45,993 nucleotides of DNA from an uncultured Actinomycetes bacterium (lineage in GTDB: Bacteria > Actinomycetota > Actinomycetes > Nanopelagicales > Nanopelagicaceae). Positions 28,947 to 39,676 of this stretch are shown here, piece by piece (position 1 is the stretch's first letter; each line of letters opens with the position of its first letter). The stretch spans positions 1-45,993 of the forward strand of contig CAIXHZ010000035.1 of the NCBI GenBank assembly GCA_903919375.1. The letters are read 5' to 3'. The position numbers were made by a program, and so were the translations under genes. Below the pieces are notes generated by a model. That model worked only from the letters and a program-made list of their open reading frames with translations. It made no database searches and was not told where the DNA came from.

Positions 28947-29780
28947 ATGCGCATCGCCACCTGGAATTTGCTCCACGCCATGGCGATCCCACCCCGCACA
29001 CCCATCCATCGGCGGGAGTTACGCGAGCTCTCAGAATTCATCATGACTGAGTTACGCCCTGATCTCATCGCTTTCCAAGAGATCGATAATTTCCAGGAGC
29101 GATCAGGAAATATCGAACAGGTCAAAGAGATTGCCACCGCAATAGGTGCCCACTATTTCTTTTACGCCCCCACGATTCTGGGGACGCCCGGTGAAAGCTG
29201 GAAGAAACATCCAACCCACTCCACCCAAGTAGAGAGCGTCTTTGGCAATGCCCGCACTCAAGTGCCCAGTTATGGAATTGGGATTGTGAGTAAATCGCCC
29301 GTTATCAATTGGGAAGTTTTGCAACTAGGCAGATCTCGTATTGGTTTACCGCTGGCCGTGCCGAAGGATGATGGCAAAGGCGTCCGCTTTCTCTATGTGA
29401 AAGATGAACCCCGCATCGCACTCGCGGCGATTTTAGAAAATGGAATTACCGTAATCGCAACTCACCTCTCCTTTGTGCCATTCGTTAACCTCTACCAACT
29501 CCGCAAACTCAAGAAATGGTCAACCACACTTCCGGGCGAGACCCTGATTGTGGGAGATCTCAACTTGCCATGGAGTTTGCCGGCAAAATTTTCAGAAGTT
29601 GCACGTACCGGAAAGTGGCGCTCATTAGTGAATGCAAAAAGCTATCCATCTTGGGGCGCAAAAGTGCAGTTTGATTACCTGCTGACACAATCAACTCGCT
29701 TACGAATCAAGAGCGTGAAAGCCCCTAAGCCTTCTGGCTTTAGCGACCACTTGCCACTTGTTGTGGATGTGAAGATCTAG
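28947..29780 (+). CDS. Endonuclease/exonuclease/phosphatase family protein
   Basis: MRIATWNLLHA, LIAFQEID, GDLNLPW, SGFSDHLPLVVDV. Start placed at ATG 28947, 7 nt after TAGGCT, rather than 28920. Confidence 0.88.
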   Translation: MRIATWNLLHAMAIPPRTPIHRRELRELSEFIMTELRPDLIAFQEIDNFQERSGNIEQVKEIATAIGAHYFFYAPTILGTPGESWKKHPTHSTQVESVFGNARTQVPSYGIGIVSKSPVINWEVLQLGRSRIGLPLAVPKDDGKGVRFLYVKDEPRIALAAILENGITVIATHLSFVPFVNLYQLRKLKKWSTTLPGETLIVGDLNLPWSLPAKFSEVARTGKWRSLVNAKSYPSWGAKVQFDYLLTQSTRLRIKSVKAPKPSGFSDHLPLVVDVKI

Positions 29781-32700
29781 GTCAGCGGATATTTGGTGAT
29801 CAGCGCCGTCAACTGCGCTTCATCGTAGAGATCAGCCGGCCGAACGGTCTGGTTATCGCCAATGTAATGGAAGGCGGCACTTATCTTCGATAGCTCTATT
29901 TTGTAGAGCTTGGAATAGGCGAGGCGATACATCGCCAATTGGATGGCAGCAACTTCTAGATCATCGCCACTCTTGGCGCGACCAGTCTTCCAATCAACGA
30001 CTTCATACTTATCGCCATCTCGATAGACCGCATCAATTCGCCCTCGTAGGAGGGTGCCAGCAAGGACCGTTTCGAACGGAACTTCAACAGCGATCGGACG
30101 CTGTGATCCCCAGGCGCTTGCCAACCACTTATCTTGTAGCTCTTTGAGTGGAATTGAATCTTCATCGAATGGATCTGCGCTATCGAAGACTTCATCCCCA
30201 AAGAGCAGTGGATCGGTAAATTGCTTCTCCACCCACAAGTGAAATTCTGTGCCTCGACGGGCATATTTATCGATGTGATTGGGCATGGGCCGGCGAAGTG
30301 AGAGCGCCAGCGCTTCTGGATTTTGCGAGAGTGCAATAAGAGTGGAGACGGATAGTCGATCCGGAAGGGCGATGGTGAGAGGTGCTGCGATCGCTGCCGA
30401 TTCATTGATCAGCGCCGTTGCATCACTAGCCCAACTCGAGATCTCATCATCTGCCAACGGCACCTGCGTAAAATCGAAGGGCTTTGCACCTCGAACTAAT
30501 TCAGCAGATTCACGCATTGTGGCCTCGATCGAAATCTGGCGGGGCCACTCTGCCGTACGCGGCGTATCGATCGTTGGATTCTTACCTTCTGGCTTTTCGA
30601 TCGTGGAGATCAATGACTCAGCTGAGTGCGAAGCTGCTGTCTCAGCCGCCCAGATATAGAGCTCGCTGGGGTCAACTGCGCCAGCGCCCGTAACAAACCA
30701 CGAAGATGTGCAGAGGAGGGAAGATTTGGCACGGGTGAAAGCTACGTAGGCCAAGCGAAGCTCTTCTTCATGGCGACGAGAATTCCAAGACCGGTAGGAC
30801 TCTTCTAGCGCTTTCTTAGTCTCTGAATATGTGGCACCGCTCCCCGATGCCGTATTTACATCGCGCGGGAATTCAAAGTCATGAAGCTGTGCACTGTCGC
30901 CTCGTAATTCGATCGGCAACGCACCGGAATCCTTGAGCCAGTGATCGCTCGCTTTGCCGCTGCTCGGGAAGTTTCGCGCAACCAGGCCCGGCACTGCAAC
31001 GCAGTCCCATTCGGAGCCTTTTGCCGCGTGAATAGTGAGTATTTGAACCGCATCCGTACTGACATCGACAGAGGTAGGTTTGAGGCCCCCTTCTTCCTTA
31101 TCGGCGATTTTTAGCCATTCGAGGAAGGTGAAGAGTGTGCCACCATTGCGTTGGAATTTGCTGGCCTCGTCCAAGAAAGCATCGAGGTGTTTACGACCGC
31201 TCTGCCAACCATCGCGAACCAAGACTTCGGTATCGAGGCTCAAAAATCGTTCTGCTTCTAGGATTGCATCGGTAATAGATCCACCAAGATAGCGACGGAG
31301 CAAACGAAGCTCGGCCGCAAATTTTACGAGTCGAGCAAAGCCGTCATCACTGAAACCGTGTTCGAGATATTTCTTACCTGCAATTAACATATCGAGTAAT
31401 TCAAGGGATTCGATCGCACTTCCTACCGCGAAATCATCAGCCTCCAGGTTCGCTGCGCTGCCTTGTTCGAGCAGAGAAATCAAGGTGTCGGTCCGACTTG
31501 ATGCTTCATCATTGTAGGAACGATTGCGAGTGAATTTTCCGAGCGCAGCGAGATCGCGGGGACCTAGATTGAGTCGTGGCCCAGTCAGCAATCGCAAGAG
31601 AGAAGAGCCAGAATCTGGGAAGGTGAGAGTGCGCAGTAGCGCCAAAATGTCGGCAACTTCTGGGACATGAATGAGACCGCCGAGTCCAACTACTTCGACG
31701 GGAATACCTCGTGCGCGAAGAGCGGATTCGATCTCCTCAATATATTTACGGGTACGAACTAATACCGCGCAAGTATTTTTCGCAAGAGATCGCGCTCCAG
31801 ATTGGCCATCGGCAAACCAATAGCGCGCAATGTGATCGGCGACGGCGATTGCCTCCATCTCCATCGTCTCGAATTGCCCCGCCAAAAGTTCGCCTACACC
31901 GGCTCGCTTACTCAGAGCTAGTCGGCCCACACTTGCGACCTTGCCTGAAGCGAGATTGATCTCATCCACGGCGCGATTAGCAAGATCCAAAATGCGAGCA
32001 TCATTGCGCCAGGTAGTCAGAAGCGAATACTGATTGCAGGTAGCTCCCGATGGCCCGATAAAGGTAGGGGCAAAGGTGGCTAGTGTCTGCGAACTAGCGC
32101 TGCGCCAACCATAAATAGCTTGGTGCGGATCTCCAACTGCCGTGACCCCATGGCCTTGGCCAAAAAGCGCTGATAAGAATCGAACTTGGCTATAGGAGGT
32201 ATCTTGATACTCATCTAGGAGAACGACTTTGTACTTCGATTTTTCCAGAGAAGAGATATCAGGGAATTTCTCCACGAGTGTTGCAGCCAATGACATTTGG
32301 TCGTTAAAGGTAAGTAATCCTCGCTCAAAGCGATAACGGTCATAAGCCTCGACCATCGGCAAGATGGCTAGGCGTTCATTGATTTTCTCAATCGCATCGC
32401 GTACCTCTTTGTTCGAGGATTTACCCGAGAGCGATGCAAACTTCTTCAACATGGGATTGGTAATTGCTCGAATCTCTTCGGCTGATCGTGAGTGCTCCCC
32501 CATCGCCGCCGACAAATCCATGACACTTTCAACGATAGATTTGAGACTACTAGTAAAGCGATAATCGCTCTGATCAAAATTCTTCACAATGGTGTTTGCG
32601 ATCTGCCATGCGGCAGCTTCACCAATAGGTTCAACGCCACTATCAATTCCCATGCGGATTGAGTGCTCGGAGAGAACCCGGCCAGCATAGGAGTGGTAAG

Positions 32701-33061
32701 TCGCAACCTGCACCGCAATGTCGAGAGATCCACCGTGCTGTGAATCGTGCGGAAGCAAACCGGCTGTGCGAAGTTGACGAAGACGTGTGCGGATTCGAAT
32801 CGCAAGTTCACCGGCAGCTTTCCGGGTAAAGGTCAGGCCCAGAACTTCATCGGGGCGAACTAAGCCATTTGCCACTAGCCAGAGCACTCGCGCTGACATC
32901 GTCTCAGTCTTGCCAGAGCCTGCGCCAGCAATAACTACAGATGGCGTCAGGGGCCACGATTCGATGATTGCCGCTTGTTCTTCGGTGGGGTCATGCATCG
33001 CCACACCGCTCTCGCGAAGTAGCTCAGCTATCTTCTTCGCTGAATATTTAAATTCACTCAT
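29777..33061 (-). CDS. adnB: ATP-dependent helicase-nuclease subunit AdnB
   Basis: 1094 aa; GAGSGKTETMSARV Walker A, LLDEYQDTSYSQ, ILTIHAAKGSEWDCV, RecB-type nuclease VVDWKTGRAKSGDDLEVAAIQLAMYRLAY; overlaps adnA. Confidence 0.88.
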   Translation of the reverse strand: MSEFKYSAKKIAELLRESGVAMHDPTEEQAAIIESWPLTPSVVIAGAGSGKTETMSARVLWLVANGLVRPDEVLGLTFTRKAAGELAIRIRTRLRQLRTAGLLPHDSQHGGSLDIAVQVATYHSYAGRVLSEHSIRMGIDSGVEPIGEAAAWQIANTIVKNFDQSDYRFTSSLKSIVESVMDLSAAMGEHSRSAEEIRAITNPMLKKFASLSGKSSNKEVRDAIEKINERLAILPMVEAYDRYRFERGLLTFNDQMSLAATLVEKFPDISSLEKSKYKVVLLDEYQDTSYSQVRFLSALFGQGHGVTAVGDPHQAIYGWRSASSQTLATFAPTFIGPSGATCNQYSLLTTWRNDARILDLANRAVDEINLASGKVASVGRLALSKRAGVGELLAGQFETMEMEAIAVADHIARYWFADGQSGARSLAKNTCAVLVRTRKYIEEIESALRARGIPVEVVGLGGLIHVPEVADILALLRTLTFPDSGSSLLRLLTGPRLNLGPRDLAALGKFTRNRSYNDEASSRTDTLISLLEQGSAANLEADDFAVGSAIESLELLDMLIAGKKYLEHGFSDDGFARLVKFAAELRLLRRYLGGSITDAILEAERFLSLDTEVLVRDGWQSGRKHLDAFLDEASKFQRNGGTLFTFLEWLKIADKEEGGLKPTSVDVSTDAVQILTIHAAKGSEWDCVAVPGLVARNFPSSGKASDHWLKDSGALPIELRGDSAQLHDFEFPRDVNTASGSGATYSETKKALEESYRSWNSRRHEEELRLAYVAFTRAKSSLLCTSSWFVTGAGAVDPSELYIWAAETAASHSAESLISTIEKPEGKNPTIDTPRTAEWPRQISIEATMRESAELVRGAKPFDFTQVPLADDEISSWASDATALINESAAIAAPLTIALPDRLSVSTLIALSQNPEALALSLRRPMPNHIDKYARRGTEFHLWVEKQFTDPLLFGDEVFDSADPFDEDSIPLKELQDKWLASAWGSQRPIAVEVPFETVLAGTLLRGRIDAVYRDGDKYEVVDWKTGRAKSGDDLEVAAIQLAMYRLAYSKLYKIELSKISAAFHYIGDNQTVRPADLYDEAQLTALITKYPLT

Positions 33062-36000
33062 GGCTCGATCACCGTCCGCCCTTCAGATTGCAAGGGACAG
33101 AGTGCTTTAACAGCGCAGGTGCGACAGCGAGAATTGATGGTGGCGGTAAAGGTAGTAGCTGCCATTGCTTCGGCGCTGGCGATGATATCGGCGCGAACCG
33201 CATCAGGATCAATGACAGCTTGTTCGCGAATTGTCGCTTTGACTGCATCCCCACCCAAGAAGACAAGCTCGGCTCCGCCGGAATCCTGAGAAAGTGGTTT
33301 GTTATCAACGAGGAGATTCTTAAATCCGCCTTCAGTGACTGCCAATTGGTAGCCCTGTAGCTGCTTATGATCTTGTGCTTCGGTCACAGAAGTATCAGAA
33401 CCACCGCTCTTGAGGTCGACGATATAGACCAGTCCGTTAACATCAATTTCAATACGATCTGCGCTGCCAATTAATTTAGCTCGACCAATCGGAATTTCAA
33501 ATCGCTCTTCAACTCCAACTAGGGTGCGCCCATTGGAGTAATTTTTCTCGTGCCATGCAAAGAACTTGCTCAGTTTCCGAGTTGCTTCGCCAAATTCATA
33601 TTCGCGAACCCATCCAGTGTTGTTATTTATTAACTTCCAATTATCGGCTAGCCGCTCCTGGAGTTGATCAAAGGTCAAGCTCGGTTCTTTATGTAGGAGC
33701 GAAGCCAGCGCGTGAAGAGCTGTACCGATTAACTGGGCACTGGAATCACCATCGCGGCCACCGCTTCGTTCGATAAACCATTTGAGGCCACACTCCGAGA
33801 AACTCTCTAAATTGCTTGGTGAGACCAAGATAGTTGCGGTTGCTGGCTGCGCAGGATCGGTAGATGAAATCGGAGTCACGCCCAGCCAAGTATTGGGATT
33901 AGCGCTTTCAATCCCCGCAGCCGAAAGTGATGCTAAGAGCTTGGCTGCAACCTCAATCTTCTCTGGTGTGGGCGCACCAATTCCCATCGTGGTTCGGCGC
34001 AATTGCGCCACGAGTGCTTGAGTGGTGAGTGCTCTAGGCAATTCAAGTATTGCCGCTTCCTCGGAGGAGTGGCCATGAACAAATTCGAAGATCTCTTCGA
34101 AGTATGGTGATGGCTCGGAATCTTCCTGGCGATAAGCAGTAGCAATGACTTTGGACTTGGCTCGCGAAAGCGCCACATAGAGCAATCGACGTTCATCTTC
34201 GACCAGGGCGCTAGCCGCAGAAGCTTCGATCTCCTCGCGCGAAGTAAGACCACTGCGCAGTGCTTCGACCAATCGCTCAGAGCCTAAGAGTGATCCGCGC
34301 TGTCGCAAGTTCGGCCACGTGCCTTCTTGAAGACCCATCAACGCAACATGAGACCATTCCCGCCCCTTGGCAGAGTGAACGGTAAGAATCGAGACCACTT
34401 CTTCACGTAGCGCGCGGGCAGTAATGGCATCACCCAGGATTGTTTCGCCGAGAATTTGATTGATGAATTGTGATGGATCGGCATATGGCATGCGATCGGT
34501 AAATCGTCTAGCCGACTCAAAGAGCGTCATCATCGCATCAAGATCGCGATCGGCGGCGGCGCCTCGAACTCCACCGCGAAGTGCGCGATCGCGCCACGCG
34601 TTAGCTAAGTTTTCACCATCGAAACTCTTTGCACTAGACCAGATTGCCCACAAGAGATCCGAAACGTTCTTGCTCATGCGCAGCGCCTTTTCACCAGCGC
34701 GAATGAGATCGCCAATTCGAGCAAGTGGGGCGAAGAGCGGTGAATCTAGCGGCGCGATCGGATCCTTGATGTAATCAATGATGCTTTCCGTGGAGGTGCG
34801 CAGATCATCGGCCTCACGCTCCTTGCTTACTTCAACACGGATCTGTCGAAGCGTCAGCGCATCTGCCCCGCCAATCTCACTGCGAAGGAGTTCTTCGATG
34901 ATCTCCCAATTCTTTGGAGTCAGCGCAATCGAGCCCAAGGAGATCTGAGCAACGGTGAGAAATGGACGGATCGCGGGGTTTTCTGCCAGTGCCAGAGCCT
35001 GCGCATCAACATCGAGCGGAATTCCATTGAGAGCAAATGCACGAGATAGAGCTGCTACGCCCGATGCTGGAGAGCGCAAAATGACTGCCATTTCTGACCA
35101 TGGCACCCCATCGCGAAGGTGGGCGGTTCGGAAAGTGTGGGCGATGTAATTGGCGCAATCACTGGCACTCGCGAGTTTTACAGCGTCGATGGCTGACTTC
35201 AGGCCTTCAGGCGCAGCTAATTCAACTTTTTTGCGGGCCGGTGAACGCACTCTAAATCGTGAAGCTATATCAGCACTCAATTGATCGATTGCCGGCTCGC
35301 TTCGGAAATTGTGCTCTAAGAGAATGGAGGAGGCACCGATGGAATCTGCATAGCCGGCAATACCCTCGGGATCAGCCCCACGAAAACGACCAATGGCCGA
35401 GTCTGGATCGGCAAAGAGCGTGAGATCTTTGCCTGCAATCAGTGAGAGCAGCTGGCGTTGAGCGATATCGCTCTCGTGGAATTCATCGATATAGATCGCG
35501 CTAAAGCGATTGCGATACAAGAGAGCTAATGTGGCATCGCTGCGCAATTGATTGATTGCCTGCGAAATAATTGCGCTCGGGTCAATGCGAAGAGGCGTGC
35601 CCGGAACGCTGGCATAACGAAGGGCCATGACATTGTCATAGACTTCCCAAAATTTAGCCGCTGGCTCCCAATATTTCTCGCGCATGGATTGAGAAAGTTC
35701 GATCAGTTCTTGATAACTCATATTACGTTCGGATGCGCGGAGAATGAGATCGCGTAGCTCGCGCGCAAAGCCCCGGGTGTGAAGCGCAAGTTCGAGATCT
35801 TTTGGCCATGCAACGCCAGGACTATCTTCGGGATACTCGAGAAGTGAACGGATAAAGAGATCTTGTTCGGCGCCCGAAACTAGAACATAAGATGGTGAAT
35901 CCAGATCGCTCTTCTCATTAATAATAGAGAAAGCAAGTGAGTGGAATGTTCGAGCAATCGGTTCAAAAGCACTGAGCGTTGTGCGAAGTGCAATCTGATC

Positions 36001-36294
36001 GCGAATCTCTGATGCTCGTTCGCGACCATAAGCCACAATCAAGATGGAGTTGGGATTCATCCCCGCATTGATCCGAGAAACGACAGATTCCACAAGGGTC
36101 GCACTCTTGCCAGTCCCAGGGGCGCCATAAACAATCAGCGGTGAATGGGTAGCTCCAGCGCAATGCGCCAAGACCTGAGATTGGACGGCAGTCGGCTCGA
36201 AGGTCGAGGCGGCCTTCACCCGTCGAACCAGCGCGAACTCCCGTGATCCCATAGGGCTATCTAAACCAATGGGGCCGACAATTGCCTCCACCAA
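33058..36294 (-). CDS. adnA: ATP-dependent helicase-nuclease subunit AdnA
   Basis: 1078 aa; GAPGTGKSATLV, SILTVHSAKGREWSHVALMG, nuclease YIVDLKSGG...QLQGYQLAV and Fe-S-type Cys cluster CRTCAVKALC. Confidence 0.87.
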   Translation of the reverse strand: MVEAIVGPIGLDSPMGSREFALVRRVKAASTFEPTAVQSQVLAHCAGATHSPLIVYGAPGTGKSATLVESVVSRINAGMNPNSILIVAYGRERASEIRDQIALRTTLSAFEPIARTFHSLAFSIINEKSDLDSPSYVLVSGAEQDLFIRSLLEYPEDSPGVAWPKDLELALHTRGFARELRDLILRASERNMSYQELIELSQSMREKYWEPAAKFWEVYDNVMALRYASVPGTPLRIDPSAIISQAINQLRSDATLALLYRNRFSAIYIDEFHESDIAQRQLLSLIAGKDLTLFADPDSAIGRFRGADPEGIAGYADSIGASSILLEHNFRSEPAIDQLSADIASRFRVRSPARKKVELAAPEGLKSAIDAVKLASASDCANYIAHTFRTAHLRDGVPWSEMAVILRSPASGVAALSRAFALNGIPLDVDAQALALAENPAIRPFLTVAQISLGSIALTPKNWEIIEELLRSEIGGADALTLRQIRVEVSKEREADDLRTSTESIIDYIKDPIAPLDSPLFAPLARIGDLIRAGEKALRMSKNVSDLLWAIWSSAKSFDGENLANAWRDRALRGGVRGAAADRDLDAMMTLFESARRFTDRMPYADPSQFINQILGETILGDAITARALREEVVSILTVHSAKGREWSHVALMGLQEGTWPNLRQRGSLLGSERLVEALRSGLTSREEIEASAASALVEDERRLLYVALSRAKSKVIATAYRQEDSEPSPYFEEIFEFVHGHSSEEAAILELPRALTTQALVAQLRRTTMGIGAPTPEKIEVAAKLLASLSAAGIESANPNTWLGVTPISSTDPAQPATATILVSPSNLESFSECGLKWFIERSGGRDGDSSAQLIGTALHALASLLHKEPSLTFDQLQERLADNWKLINNNTGWVREYEFGEATRKLSKFFAWHEKNYSNGRTLVGVEERFEIPIGRAKLIGSADRIEIDVNGLVYIVDLKSGGSDTSVTEAQDHKQLQGYQLAVTEGGFKNLLVDNKPLSQDSGGAELVFLGGDAVKATIREQAVIDPDAVRADIIASAEAMAATTFTATINSRCRTCAVKALCPLQSEGRTVIEP

Positions 36295-36315
36295 CCCATG
36301 AAGTAGGCTTGATAA

Positions 36316-36555
36316 ATGAGGAAAAGCGGCCCTAACCGAGTTCTTAGACTCGTTATCAGCGCTCTCCTCCTCCTGACCAGCCTCGCTGCTCTTTCGACCA
36401 TAGCTCCAGCTGCAAGCGCTGCTCCCACCTCATCAGATTATTCACTGAGCTTTAATGGCACCAGCCAATATGCCGGTGTGGCCGACCAACAAATCATTCC
36501 CGCCTCAACATCTACGATGAATATCGTTGTATCTACCCGCGGTGGCAATCGCTAA
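36316..36555 (+). pseudogene. Truncated secreted LamG/lectin-like protein remnant
   Basis: Signal peptide (LRLVISALLLLTSLAALSTIAPAASAAP), then YSLSFNGTSQYAGVADQQIIPAS resembling the first strand of a LamG domain, stop after 79 codons. Confidence 0.55.
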
Positions 36556-36578
36556 CTCACTGAAGCTACTCCCATTAA

Positions 36579-36607
36579 AAAAGCCCCGCAGATTATCTCC
36601 GCGGGGC
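36579..36607. terminator. Bidirectional intrinsic terminator
   Basis: AAAAAAGCCCCGC-agattatctcc-GCGGGGCTCTCTT. Confidence 0.85.
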
Positions 36608-36629
36608 TCTCTTAATTACTTATCGGTGG

Positions 36630-38540
36630 CTATTCGCCGCTCTGATTGACCTTCTTGGCGCGGCCGACGTTACGGGCACGCTCATTCTGATCAAGGATTA
36701 CCTTACGAACACGAACGAACTTAGGTGTGACTTCTACGCACTCATCTTCGCGACAGAATTCAAGCGCCTGCTCGAGGTTGAGTAAACGTGGTGGAATGAT
36801 GCGGTTCGCATCATCGGCGCCCGATGAACGCATATTGGTGAGCTTCTTTTCGCGAACGATATTAACGTCCATATCTTCGGTACGAGAGTTCTCGCCGACA
36901 ATCATGCCTTCGTAGACTTCAGTTCCCACTTCGAGGAAGATCACGCCACGCTCCTGGACACCATCGACTGCATAAGCAGTGACGGTTCCGCGGCGGTCTG
37001 CGACAAGTGATCCGCTCAAACGGGTGCGGATTTCACCGCTCCAGTTCTCGTAACCATCGAAGACGTGGTGAATAAGTCCGGTTCCACGAGTTTCGGTAAG
37101 GAACTCGGTACGGAATCCAATAAGTCCACGTGATGGGACCTTGTAATCCATACGAATCCAGCCAGTACCGTGGTTCACCATTTGTTCCATGCGGCCCTTA
37201 CGAAGTGCCATGAGCTGAGTGACAACACCGAGATAATCCTCAGGAATATCAACGGTCAAACGCTCCATTGGCTCCTGCAGCTTGCCGTCGACCATCTTTA
37301 CAACAACTTGTGGCTTTCCGACAGTGAGTTCGAAGCTTTCGCGACGCATCATTTCTACAAGCACAGCGAGCTGAAGTTCGCCGCGGCCCTGGACTTCCCA
37401 AGTATCTGGGCGGTCAGTATTAACGACGCGAAGCGAGACGTTACCGATCAATTCTGCATCCAAGCGGTTCTTTACTTGGCGAGCGGTAAGCATCTTTCCT
37501 TCTTGACCAGCAAGAGGAGAAGTATTGATACCGATGGTCATCGAAATTGATGGCTCATCAACGGTGATCAATGGAAGTGCGTGTGGACGCTCGAGATCGG
37601 CAAGGGTCTCGCCCAAGGTAATGGTTTCGATACCAGCAATAGCGACGATATCGCCAGGACCAGCTTCTGTTGCAGGAACACGTGTGAGTCCATCGGTGAT
37701 CAAGAGTTCTGAAATCTTCACGCGCTCGGAAGTTCCGTCAGTCTTCATCCACATGACGTTCTCGCCCTTTTTGATGACGCCTTCGCGGATACGGCAGAGT
37801 GCGAGACGACCTAGATAAGGAGAGGAGTCGAGGTTGGTGACGTGTGCCTGGAGTGGTGCACCCTCGTGATAGACCGGTGCTGGAATGGTATTGAAGATAA
37901 CTTCAAAGAGCGCATCCAAGTTTTCGCGATCTGGCATGACGCCATTCTCAGGACGTGTCATCGATGCGCGACCAGCTTTAGCTGATGCATAGACAACGGG
38001 GAATTCAATCTGCTCATCATTAGCATCGAGATCGAGGAAGAGACCGTAAGCCTCATCGACAACTTCTGGAATACGTGAGTCAGGGCGATCAACTTTGTTG
38101 ATGACCAAAATGACGGGGAGGTTCTTCTCCAGTGCCTTACGGAGTACGAAGCGAGTTTGAGGAAGTGGGCCTTCCGATGCATCGACGAGAAGGATTACGC
38201 CATCGACCATTTCAAGTCCGCGCTCTACTTCGCCACCGAAGTCGGCGTGGCCTGGTGTATCAATAATGTTTACAGTCTGCGCACCGCGACGGATCGAGGT
38301 GTTCTTCGCAAGAATGGTAATTCCCTTTTCGCGTTCGAGGTCCATCGAGTCCATGACGCGATCGCGGTCTTCGCCCTCTTTCTGGTGCTCAGTAAAGGCA
38401 CCGGACTGGGTCAACATCGCATCGACCAGAGTGGTCTTGCCATGGTCCACGTGAGCAATAATCGCCACATTTCGAAGGTCATCGCGCTTCTTGAGTTCGC
38501 CAGTTATATATGGGCTCTTCTCGTACTTAATTTTTGTCAT
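36630..38540 (-). CDS. typA: Translational GTPase TypA/BipA
   Basis: [59 protein letters not shown]. Confidence 0.97.
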   Translation of the reverse strand: MTKIKYEKSPYITGELKKRDDLRNVAIIAHVDHGKTTLVDAMLTQSGAFTEHQKEGEDRDRVMDSMDLEREKGITILAKNTSIRRGAQTVNIIDTPGHADFGGEVERGLEMVDGVILLVDASEGPLPQTRFVLRKALEKNLPVILVINKVDRPDSRIPEVVDEAYGLFLDLDANDEQIEFPVVYASAKAGRASMTRPENGVMPDRENLDALFEVIFNTIPAPVYHEGAPLQAHVTNLDSSPYLGRLALCRIREGVIKKGENVMWMKTDGTSERVKISELLITDGLTRVPATEAGPGDIVAIAGIETITLGETLADLERPHALPLITVDEPSISMTIGINTSPLAGQEGKMLTARQVKNRLDAELIGNVSLRVVNTDRPDTWEVQGRGELQLAVLVEMMRRESFELTVGKPQVVVKMVDGKLQEPMERLTVDIPEDYLGVVTQLMALRKGRMEQMVNHGTGWIRMDYKVPSRGLIGFRTEFLTETRGTGLIHHVFDGYENWSGEIRTRLSGSLVADRRGTVTAYAVDGVQERGVIFLEVGTEVYEGMIVGENSRTEDMDVNIVREKKLTNMRSSGADDANRIIPPRLLNLEQALEFCREDECVEVTPKFVRVRKVILDQNERARNVGRAKKVNQSGE

Positions 38541-39625
38541 TAGTTATTAAACCTAAATTCCACTACATCGCCATCGGACATTACATATTCCTTGCCTTCC
38601 ATACGGGCCTTGCCCTTGGCCTTCGCTTCCGCGACAGAGCCAGCAGCAACTAAATCATCAAAGGAGATGACTTCGGCCTTAATGAAACCTTTTTGGAAAT
38701 CGCTATGGATGACACCAGCAGCAACGGGTGCGGTATCTCCTTTATGGATTGTCCAGGCGCGGGTCTCTTTTGGACCCGCCGTGAGATAAGTCTGTAAACC
38801 AAGTGTGTTGAATCCAACGCGTGCCAAAGTCTTGAGACCAGGTTCTTCTAATCCGATCGCTTGCAAGAGTTCAAGTGCATCGGCATCGTCGAGTTCGGAT
38901 AATTCAGCTTCTGTCTTTGCGTCTAGGAAGATCGCTTCAGCCGGGGCAATCATTGCTTGCAACTTCGCCCGAAGTGTTTGATCGCTGAGTTCAGAGGCAT
39001 CAACATTGAAAACATAGAGGAATGGCTTGGCAGTCAGGAGGTGTAATTCGTAGAGCGCCTCCAAATCAACTTTCGATGCTGAGAGCAACTTTCCTTCATT
39101 CAAAACTTTTTGCGCTTCGAGCGCGGCTGCCAAAACTGGCGCCTTCTCTTTGGCAACGCGCGCCTCTTTTTCTAGACGAGGTAGCGCCTTTTCAATTGTC
39201 TGCAAATCTGCGAGCGCAAGTTCGGTATTAATAACTTCGATATCCGATGCTGGGTCAACGAACTCAGCGGTGCGCTCACCTTCGCGCGTGACGTTTTCAT
39301 CGTTAAAGACGCGGATGACTTGGCAGATTGCATCGGTCTCGCGAATATTTTGTAAGAACTTATTGCCCAGGCCCGCGCCTTCTGAGGCACCCTTCACAAT
39401 TCCAGCGATATCCACGAAGGAGACAACGGCAGGCAAGATCTTCTCAGAGCCGAAGATGCCAGCGAGAACAGGAAGTCGGTCATCGGGAACGCCGACCGTT
39501 CCGACGTTCGGCTCGATGGTGGCGAAGGGGTAATTGGCAGCCAAGACGTTGTTCTTGGTCAAGGCGTTAAAAAGGGTCGATTTACCCACGTTGGGCAGTC
39601 CGACAATTCCGATTGATAGGCTCAC
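38540..39625 (-). CDS. ychF: Redox-regulated ATPase YchF/OLA1
   Basis: [51 protein letters not shown]. Confidence 0.97.
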   Translation of the reverse strand: MSLSIGIVGLPNVGKSTLFNALTKNNVLAANYPFATIEPNVGTVGVPDDRLPVLAGIFGSEKILPAVVSFVDIAGIVKGASEGAGLGNKFLQNIRETDAICQVIRVFNDENVTREGERTAEFVDPASDIEVINTELALADLQTIEKALPRLEKEARVAKEKAPVLAAALEAQKVLNEGKLLSASKVDLEALYELHLLTAKPFLYVFNVDASELSDQTLRAKLQAMIAPAEAIFLDAKTEAELSELDDADALELLQAIGLEEPGLKTLARVGFNTLGLQTYLTAGPKETRAWTIHKGDTAPVAAGVIHSDFQKGFIKAEVISFDDLVAAGSVAEAKAKGKARMEGKEYVMSDGDVVEFRFNN

Positions 39626-39676
39626 GAGGAGTAGAGCCTACGCGTAATTGTCAGTGCCTCCTGCCACCATAGGCAC

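Noticed and set aside
29777-36294. Tandem helicase-nuclease genes as a novel defence system
   Set aside because: The order, sizes and C-terminal nuclease/Cys motifs match the housekeeping AdnAB double-strand-break resection complex.
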